Below, piece by piece: positions 56,461-64,000 of a stretch of 64,000 nucleotides of DNA. Under the pieces are notes generated by a model. That model did no database searches, was not told the origin of the DNA, and saw nothing but the letters and a program-made list of their open reading frames with translations. Source of the DNA: Phellopilus nigrolimitatus (Eukaryota; Basidiomycota; Agaricomycetes; Hymenochaetales; Hymenochaetaceae); contig JAJOHG010000078.1 in assembly GCA_021029095.1 (NCBI GenBank), forward strand, positions 1-64,000, given 5' to 3'. Numbering within the stretch: position 1 is the first letter of the stretch; the number at the start of each line of letters is the position of its first letter. The position numbers and the translations under genes were made by a program.

Positions 56461-58045
56461 ATGTCTTCGTCACTCGAACGGAGCAGCTTGTTTGCATTAC
56501 TACCTTTCTTTTCCGCTGTACCGAAAGGTGATGAAAGCTTGGACACTGATCAGTTCTGGGGAATGTTGGTCAAGGAACAGTGGGTGGTGCTTTTTCGATC
56601 GATGACTTTACGGCGTTGATTTGTTATCCAGAAACCTGAGCTTCGATATTTTAAACGTAATACAGGGCACCAGAGCCAAAGGAATCAAGCGTGCGAGGAT
56701 GCTCCAGGAAAAGGCTGCTGGGATGCTTCTGACTCTGCAGACCTTGACGCGGTCGCTGGAAGAGATGAACGCGTCGTTCAAAAAGCGTATTGATTGCGTG
56801 GCGCGCAGGCAGGGCTTGGATAGCTTGCCAGACGAGATTCTTTCACACATATTGGGCTCCGTTACGTCGGTGTTCACGGAGGCTTTGGGGCTTTCGCAAG
56901 TCTGCTCGCGGTTCAGACAAGTCATGCTGGACTCTCCTCATATCTGGGCGAACTTTAGGCTGCACACGCTCATGAACCCTCGGCATGTCGGGACTCTGGT
57001 AAAAAGAAGTCAGAATTGCCCGCTTAAGATCTGCATTGGCAGCCAGAACCGATGCAATGATTGGAGTCGACGCGTGGAGACCCTATTCTCTCTGAAAGAT
57101 CGGATAGAGGACCTCGAATTCCGATGGTTGTCCGTTGATGACAGTAAAGAAATTTCAAGACAGTATAATGAATTTCAAATGGCCAATCTTCGCAAATTGA
57201 CTATCAAAGCGTACAGTTCTGAAACCTCCGATTTCTATGCGTTGTGGTCCTCGCCGAATCTCAAATGCTTATGGCTCTCAGATTTCATCCCCGCGCCAGG
57301 CTTTCAACAAATATCTTATTGCCATATGACATTCACGGTTGATCGGCCACTTGATTGCTTAAAGCGTTTTCTTCGATCATTGTCATCCCTGGAAACTCTG
57401 GAGATTGAACTTGATGACCTTAATAGTAATGAGGAAGAACGCTACGAAGAGGAGAATGGCGTCTACGATGCCGACGACAACTACGACTACGACAGTCCCT
57501 GGATCTCCAACATCACTTCTTTCTCTTTCAGCATCATCGGAAAAACATTGATACCGGATGCGAGATGCATCCTTGAGACCATTCGTCTAAACGTCACTGA
57601 GATATCACTCAGTATCGTTTATCCGAAGTACTACCCTAACAATTGTTCCAAAATCTATTGGCGACAATTGTATTTCCTTCAATTAATACGACACTTCCCA
57701 ATGCTCGAGAAACTTCAGCTCCATTTCTCAGGGCCCGATCCCGACTATGATTTGGAATTTGACGAAATCCTATTCCGTGTGCCTCGAACCTTGCAGAACC
57801 TTCGAATTGAGGCGCCAGGACACATTTTATCCATGAGTGGTTGTGGTCATACACCCCTTCGACTCCGCACTCTTCAGTTCCGCAATTGCGACAGAATGGA
57901 TCTCGAATTCCTTGAAACCGTCCGCCATGATTTCCTCCTTAATGATGTGGTGATCGGAAAGGTCGAGGTTGTTGGCTGTCGTCTAGTAGAAGAAGAAAAA
58001 CTCCAAGACGCTTTCCCGAACTCGAAGGTCGTTTGGAAAACTTGA
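56461..58045 (+). CDS. Array F-box protein 12 (510 aa, 2 exons)
   Basis: (Numbered 12 to follow position; loci 10 and 11 are fragments.) Exon 1 is 56461-56579 (donor GTGGGT) and exon 2 is 56632-58045 (acceptor TATCCAG). Residues 1-40 read MSSSLERSSLFALLPFFSAV through FWGMLVKEQ. Residues ~60-95 form the helical stretch. The F-box (DSLPDEILSHILGSVTSVFT, then SQVCSRFRQVMLDSPHIWAN) spans ~101-150. Leucine-rich segments follow, with the acidic loop (NEEERYEEENGVYDADDNYD) at ~303-329 and the C-terminus AFPNSKVVWKT. It shares long nearly identical stretches with genes 8 and 13. Intact by sequence. Expected SCF receptor with unknown substrate. Confidence 0.88.
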
Positions 58046-59379
58046 TCTAGCGCTTCCGATATACGTGAGCTCTCGTTCATTTGGTTAGAAGATCTTCTCT
58101 AATATACCGGCCTTACGTAGGCGTACACAGGAACTTTACTCTATAATCACAGAGAACCTTCATATCTCATTTAATCTTGAAGACAAGTTAGGCTGCACTT
58201 TGCCTTGCATCCAACGCCTTTATTGCCATTTTCCTCCTTCCATTCTTTGCGATTTTGTTTCTTTCCTGATAAGCCTGCGTCAAGTATGCGCTCAGAACTG
58301 TATTTGCACTTACATGCCCCTGAGAGCGCTAGTAGCATCTGTATTGGCGTCCTAGAATTGTTCAGTCGACGCTACCTATATACCCGACGTGATAACATTT
58401 TCTTTGTCCCCGCGAGATTCTTGTGCCAGAGTATGCAAGGTAGGACAGACCGCTCGCGTTTACGAGATTGCTTGAGTTCCTGTATCACTTTTACCAGGAG
58501 AGAAGGAGGGGGACGACGGGAGAAACATTGTCTGAAGCATGGAATCTATTTCGATCAGCCGTACATCACCAATGCTTACTAACTCCACAACCCCTATACG
58601 AGTAGCGCATTAGCATCGCTAAAATGTAAAAATGAAGTTGCCTCACGATTTGAACTGCTTTGAACGCGTCGGTACAACACGAAAGGCGGAGCACAGCCGG
58701 CTGGTCAAAACGCCTCGGAGATGGGTCTATCATGGAAGAGGTGGATTTGCAGTCGCAGGTGTGGTAGATCAACTCACTAGATGGCACGTAGCTCGGAAAG
58801 AACGAGATGCGGCTTTGACAGATGCGCCGAATGCAGGCCACTCAACGTCCACAATCTGCAGTATTTCATGCTCGTTGATCCGTCCGGAAAGAGATATTTA
58901 CGGCATTACGAGTTTCATTCTTCAAGGTAAGATACAGAGTTCGTTCTAAAGAAGTGGGACTCCCGATAACGCAGCGTCGCATCCAGAACATTCCGAATAT
59001 GTATCAAGTTAACGAGCACACAAGCCACACGTGAAGGTAAAATGCAATGTTGTGAATCAGTCGCGTCTCCCCAAAGCAGTGCATAACGAATATATATACG
59101 CATACCTTGAACCGAGGTCGCGGTTTAAGGGCCTAGAGATTACTTGTAGGCGCCATGGACGAGGTCTGTAAGGAAAGAAACGAGAGCGCAGAGCGTAGTA
59201 AACATGCAATTTTCCCTTTGGCAAGTTCTGGCAGGCATCGCAGCAGGGCATGCAAGAAGCGCGCATTCAGCGCCTGCGAGTCAAACTTCCAGACCAACTT
59301 CACATATAGAAGGGAGGGAAAGTCGTTTGTCGCGTCCTCAGACCTCTTCACTTGTCACTCCAAAGCCTTTCATCCTCCG
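58046..59379. repeat. Copied 3' flank of F-box gene 12 plus 5' flank of the Ser-rich gene
   Basis: 58046-58870 matches 27088-27922 inverted. 58610-59260 matches 19200-19900 inverted. No intact gene. Confidence 0.75.
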
Positions 59380-59960
59380 CCGATGCGCTTCTTCTGGCGT
59401 TCGCGCATTCGTTTCGCGTTCTACGTCCTCCGGCGGGACGCCACGCTTTCCGAGAAACGCCTCCGATATTCACCAACGAACGGCGGGACACGCTCGCCGC
59501 ACCACATCGTGATCTATTCGCATCTCATATTCCGAGCGCGAGACCGCCTCGACAGTCTCGCATCTCCAGAATCGCTCTGGCTCCAATTCGGAGTGTCGCC
59601 CATCCCACCGACGCCAGGATCAAACAGGCCTTGTCAGTGCGTGCCGACAGCACTTGATCCATCTGGACAGGCCACGTACAAACCCCATTTAGCAGGCCGC
59701 CTTTTCTGCATGATATATATCGGCACTGCGGGATGCACTCCACTCTTCTCTTCAGTGGGGACGCCGACCTCATCCGCAGTGCTGCAGTTAATCAGCAGAG
59801 AGCAGCAGCGGGCCATCAAGAGGTCGCCCGCGTTCCATCAGGGTCGTCCGCGCCCGTGTTTGGCTGGAAAGCCCGCAGCAGGACGCGGCGGTGTCGGTGC
59901 GGCGGCCCCACGTCCGCGCAGCGATCACGGAGCGCTTCTTTCCGCATCCGGCACCCGGTG
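59380..59960 (+). pseudogene. Decayed copy of Ser-rich gene exon 1
   Basis: Starts ATGCGCTTCTTCTGGCG, equivalent to the MPLFGRS start of the gene at 17957-19078, and follows its exon 1 to the exon end (FFRI-HP then GTGAAC in place of GTGAGC). Several indels break the frame. Downstream exons are absent. Confidence 0.8.
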
Positions 59961-60294
59961 AACGCGCTTTTCTCCTTTCTCTTCGTCTAACTATCTGACA
60001 ATGACATGGACCTTCGATCGTCATGCCGGGAGAAACTCACGTTCAGCGGCGATGCGACTCGGGACACAAAAGTTGTAATCGCGCGGTTTGTTGACAGGTT
60101 CCTTCACACCAAGGTAGTCGATTGAACAGATTGCGCTCGCCGTAGGGTTCCTCGCCAACATGAGGGATACACGCGCGGCTTGTATGTCGACCGAGACCGC
60201 TGAAGACAAAACGTGCTGCCTAGTATCGCTCGAGCGAATGCCAGCGTTGGTGGTGGGCTTGGGGAATCTGATGAAGGATCCATTATCAGATTGA
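59961..60294. other. Short spacer between two gene fragments
   Basis: About 330 bp with nothing recognisable. GGGATACACGCGCGGCTTGT-like text resembles the block near 55940. Confidence 0.4.
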
Positions 60295-60590
60295 CCTCGT
60301 GGGCACGACTACTCACGCAAAACCGACGCCTGCGATCACGGACAATTCCTTCCTCCCGCTGAAGCGGGTTTGCAGGAACACGAATGAGATGGCCATGACA
60401 AAAATAGCGTCACGGCTCTACCTCAGCAACGATCTCTGTAAAGCAAGAACCGAAGGCCGCAGCGACACTCACCAGGACAGTGACCAGACCGAGGCTCTGA
60501 TTGCTCACGGCGATGTTCACCGCAGCGAGTACCACGTTCTCGGACAGCGCGGCTTGAAGAAGCCGCTCGGATTCGACTCAGCTTGGATTC
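60295..60590 (-). pseudogene. Fragment of transporter exons 1 and 2
   Basis: On the minus strand it contains the end of exon 1 (SNQSLGLVTVL), its intron, and most of exon 2 including the GTGAGTAGTCG donor region of the transporter at 39563-41021. Exon 1 is otherwise reduced to short pieces. Confidence 0.8.
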
Positions 60591-60679
60591 GGCGTGCATC
60601 CCTTCCATGCACGACTTCCCGTCGCGAAAACTTCAGTCTATGTCAAAGACGGCGCATTCCGCTGAGAACGGTCAGTGGG

Positions 60680-60850
60680 ATTCAACAGTCAAATGGCTAG
60701 TCGGGAGAGAACCAGACGTGGTCGGGTGGCTAGCGCACTCACCTGTTTTCCCTCCAAGCTTTAAGGCTTTTGCATACAGAGTATAAGATTCATATCAAAC
60801 ATGTATTCCATTTACGCGTTTTCCGCCGGCGAGACCTGCATGTTTAGCGT
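60680..60850 (+). repeat. Dispersed tRNA-like repeat, copy 3
   Basis: Matches 42290-42450 closely (CAAATGGCTAGTCGGGAGAG versus CAAATGACTAGTTGGGAGAG). The distal box-B-like part is lost. Confidence 0.6.
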
Positions 60851-60999
60851 CTATCAAGAATCATCAGCTTTGCGATCGTGAGAACTAGATACCAATATAA
60901 TGCTTATGTAATTTTCGGTTCTTCGCTGGCACTTGCTGCATCCATACTCTCGATCGACAACGAAGTTAACCTTGCACGCACGTACCAGAGTTAAAAAGG

Positions 61000-62593
61000 A
61001 TGCCTTCTTACCTCGAATGGTGCAGCTTGTCCGCGCTACTTCCTTTCTTTTCCGCTGTCCCGGGAAGCGATGGACACTTGGACACTGATCAGTTCTGGGG
61101 AAAGCTGGTTAAAGAGCAGTGCGTGGTGATCACTCGATCGACGACTTCGCGATGTTTATTTCTCCTGCACGAACTTGACCCTCGACTCTCCAAGCATAAC
61201 GCAGGTCGCCGGAGCCAGAGTAATAAAAAATGCACGGATGTTGCAGGAAAAGGTCGTTGGGATGCTTCTCACTCTGCAGACCTTGGCACGCTCGTTGGAG
61301 GAGATAAACGCGACGTTCAAAGAGCGCACTGACTGCGTGGCGCGGAGGCAGGGCTTGGACAGCTTGCCCAACGAGACTCTTGAACACATACTGTGTTCCG
61401 TTACGTCGGTGTTCACAGAGACTTTGGGACTTTCGCATGTCTGCTCGCGGTTCAGACAAGTCATGCTGGACTCTCCTCATATCTGGGCGAATTGCAGGCT
61501 GAGCACGAGCATGAACTCTCGGCAGATCGGGGCTCTTGTAGACAGAAGTCAGATTTTCCCCCTTAAGGTCGACATTGGCTGCAAGGACCGGTGCGATAAT
61601 TGGAGTCGACGCGTGGATAACCTCTTCTTTCTGAAAGATCGGATAGAGGAGCTCGAATTCCAATGGTTGTCCCGCAGCGAAATTGATCAAGTTTCAAGAC
61701 AATATCCTGAACTTCAAATGACCAATCTTCGCAAATTGACTATGAATTCTGTAACCGATGACTTTGAAATCTCCGATTTCTATGCGTTGTGGTCCTTGCC
61801 CAATCTCAAATGCTTAGGGCTCACAAATTTCTTCCCGACCGTGCCAGTCTTTCAACAAATATCTTACTGCCGTATGAGATTCACGTACAATTGGAATCTT
61901 CATTACTTGAGTGCTTTTCTTCAAACATTATCATCCCTGGAAACTCTGGAGATTGAACTCGATAACCTTGATAGTAATGAGGAGGAACACTACGAAGAGG
62001 AGGATGAAAACTACGACGGCGACGACTGCTTCGACGACGACAGTCCCTGGTTCTCCAATGTCAGTTCTTTCTCTTTCAGCGTCATCGGAAAAACATTGGT
62101 ACTGGATGCGAGACGCATCCTTGAGTCCATTCGTTTAAACGTCACTGAGATGTCACTCACTATCGTTTATCCCAAGTACGGCCGTAAAGATTACGAAAAA
62201 ATCTATTGGCGTCAATTGAATTTCCTTAAATTGATACGACACTTCCCAATGCTCGAGAAACTCGAGCTCCATCTCTCAGGGCCCGATGCCGACTATCATT
62301 TGCATATTGGCGAAATCCTATTTCTTGTGCCTCGAACCTTGCAGAACCTTCGAATTGAGGCGCCAGGACACATTTTATCCATGAGTCATTGTGATCATAC
62401 ACCCCCTCTACTCCATACTCTTCAGTTTCGTAATTGTGACAGATTGAATCTTCAAACGCTCGAGGACGTCCACAATAATTTCCTCTATGATAATGTGGTG
62501 GTCGGAAAGGTGGAGGTTACTGGCTGTCGTCTAGTAGAAGAAGAAAAACTCCGGGACACTTTCCCGAATTCGGAGGTCGTTTGGAAAACTTGA
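61000..62593 (+). CDS. Array F-box protein 13 (about 513 aa), with a damaged 3' splice site
   Basis: Exon 1 is 61000-61118 (donor GTGCGT). In all relatives exon 2 follows a ..GCAG acceptor, but here the base at 61170 is C (CTGCAC before GAACTTG). Exon 2 otherwise runs open to 62593: helical stretch, F-box (DSLPNETLEHILCSVTSVFT plus SHVCSRFRQVMLDSPHIWANC), leucine-rich segments, acidic loop (EEEDENYDGDDCFDDDSPW) and FPNSEVVWKT. Use of the next AG (61191-61192) would keep frame with a few residues lost. The F-box also has unusual changes (PNET for PDEI). It may be a gene at the start of decay or one with a shifted acceptor. Confidence 0.75.
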
Positions 62594-63559
62594 TCTAGTG
62601 CTTCCGAATTACGTGAGCTCTCAATCATTGGTTGAAACAATACCTTCTCTCACATCGTAGGTGTACACAGGAACATTGCTCCGTAATCACGTAAAATCTT
62701 CATATCTCATTTCCAATGTTTTCAATTATTCTGGTAACGCTTCGCTTCGCATTCAATGCCTTTCTTGTCATCATCTTCCTTCTGCTTTTTTGCAATCTCT
62801 GTCTCTTGTCTGATACGCTTGCATCAAATATGCTCAGACTTGTATTTACACTTTCATGCCCCTGACAGTGCTATTTGCATCCTAAAATCGTCCAATCGAT
62901 GCTACCTATATGCCCGTGATTATAGCATTAACTTTGTCCTCGTAAGATTCTTGTGCCAAAGTATGCAAGATAAGATGGACCACTCGCGTCAATGAGATTA
63001 CGTGAGTACCTGTATCACCTTTACCAGAAGAGATTCAAGAGAAGGAGGGAGACAGCGGGAGAAACATTGTCTGAAGCATGAAATCTAACTCGATCTGTCG
63101 TGCATCGCCAACGCCTTCTAAATCCACGACTCCTATACGAATGCTGGTATAGCACATCAGCAGCGTTTATATGTTAAACATACCTAGGAAGACAGAGACA
63201 CATAGGTCGACGACGCGCAGCACCTTCGTACACGGTGATTTGGCGTCTAGAGCGAGGGTTTCCCGAGGGCGGTTGCTAATACCGGGAGGACGGCGTCGAG
63301 GCAGAGTGATGACTCGATATATTGGCGGGTAATGCTCCGACGATCTTTGGTTGGGGATGTCCTGGATTTGCGGAGCCATGAAACTCTCAGATTGCTGCAT
63401 GTTGTCCTCGTAGAAGAGGAACCGTACGCCTTTTGTTCCTACGAGGTCCTGGAGCTCCCTCGAAACTGGGGCGTCTCATGCTTGAAAACAGCCTGCGACT
63501 GTTTCTATCTGAAATAGCACACAGTGCGAGGAATTCTTGACGCGCCGAAGTATTCGATG
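62594..63559. repeat. Copied 3' flank of F-box gene 13 with a gene-7-type remnant
   Basis: Parallel to 44570-45551. Around 63345-63517 (plus) it carries LLHVVLVEEEPYAFCSYEVL, a fragment of a gene-7-like F-box coding sequence, out of context. No intact gene. Confidence 0.75.
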
Positions 63560-63740
63560 GTCAATTGACTGGTCCGAAAAGAGTCAGACTTGAACGGACG
63601 ACTGGCGCACACCTGTTGAAATCTCTCTGCAAGCTTTTAGTCTTGTGCCTACAAAGCATAATTCATGTCAGACATTCTGCGCACACGCTTTTCGCCAGCA
63701 AGACTTGCAGCAATGGAGTTCCAATAGTGTTGAATTCTCT
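63560..63740 (+). repeat. Dispersed tRNA-like repeat, copy 4
   Basis: Same order of landmarks as 42290-42490: GACTGGCGCACACCTG, then CGCCAGCAAGACTTGCAGCA and GGAGTTCCAAT. Confidence 0.5.
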
Positions 63741-63769
63741 TTGTCAGAAAACAGAAGGAAAGGGCTGAA

Positions 63770-63967
63770 GAAAATGCGAGTATTTACCGTTACATTTGCT
63801 GTAAACTAGTCAGCTGCAAGAGCGCGCAGGTAACGGGGAATAACGGGTTTTCAAGCAGACGCGCGTTACTATGGAAGATGATTAAGAACCGGAACTGGGC
63901 TCGAAATTCATTTGCACCTCGACATTTCGTTATTTTCTAAACAGCATTTTCATCGACAAGCAGTACT
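63770..63967 (-). repeat. Third copy of the 1783/4470 inverted-repeat sequence
   Basis: Resembles 4212-4465 in the same orientation and ends at the same CGACAAGCAGTACT border, after which similarity stops. This marks AGTACT as the probable true end of the repeat. Any partner arm would lie beyond the window. Confidence 0.7.
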
Positions 63968-64000
63968 AAATGATCTGCGATTATGTTATACTGTCTTCCG

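Overview
Organism. The window looks like a basidiomycete nuclear genome, most likely an Agaricomycete and perhaps a wood-decay polypore. The grounds are short spliceosomal introns (about 50-70 nt, donors such as GTGCGT, GTACGT and GTGAGT), a seven-helix protein resembling the DUF6534 family, a secreted protein resembling the 'macrofage activating glycoprotein' family, large lineage-specific F-box families and a basidiomycete-type Argonaute relic. No species can be named from the sequence alone.

Layout. 1-4.5 kb: a 1.63-kb transposon with very long terminal inverted repeats, then a second inverted-repeat pair (1783-4470) around a small, probably mitochondrial protein gene. 4.5-8.2 kb: a five-part F-box/beta-rich gene in four exons (minus) and a broken paralogue (plus). 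8.6-12.4 kb: a one-pass membrane protein with a Ser/Pro-rich tail and, divergently, a seven-helix membrane protein. 12.9-36.7 kb: a leftward-transcribed array of F-box genes (seven loci), with an unrecognised Ser-rich gene (17957-19078) among them. 37.5-41.0 kb: a secreted lectin-like glycoprotein gene (plus) and a TPT/nucleotide-sugar transporter gene (minus), which form a single-copy island. 43.0-62.6 kb: a rightward-transcribed array with four more F-box loci of the same family. 62.6-64 kb: flanking repeats.

How it fits together. The F-box paralogues share one architecture: a 119-140 bp first exon, a phase-2 intron at the same place, a helical stretch, the F-box, leucine-rich segments, a hypervariable acidic loop and a conserved C-terminus ending near FPNSEVVW. 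They are copied with their 3' flank and with pieces of the neighbouring Ser-rich gene and transporter gene, so the arrays are littered with fragments of those two genes. By family knowledge, F-box proteins would act as substrate receptors of SCF ubiquitin ligases; the targets are unknown.

Mobile DNA is active in the array. One F-box gene is split by an 873-bp hAT-like MITE with a perfect 8-bp target duplication. Another is split by a 6,556-bp element (47956-54511) with short imperfect terminal repeats and a 6-bp duplication. The second element carries no visible transposase but does carry decayed copies of an Argonaute gene and a PAK-type kinase gene. This Pack-type gene-capture element is the most unusual object in the window. 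All splice models were made by eye from reading-frame continuity and comparison between paralogues.
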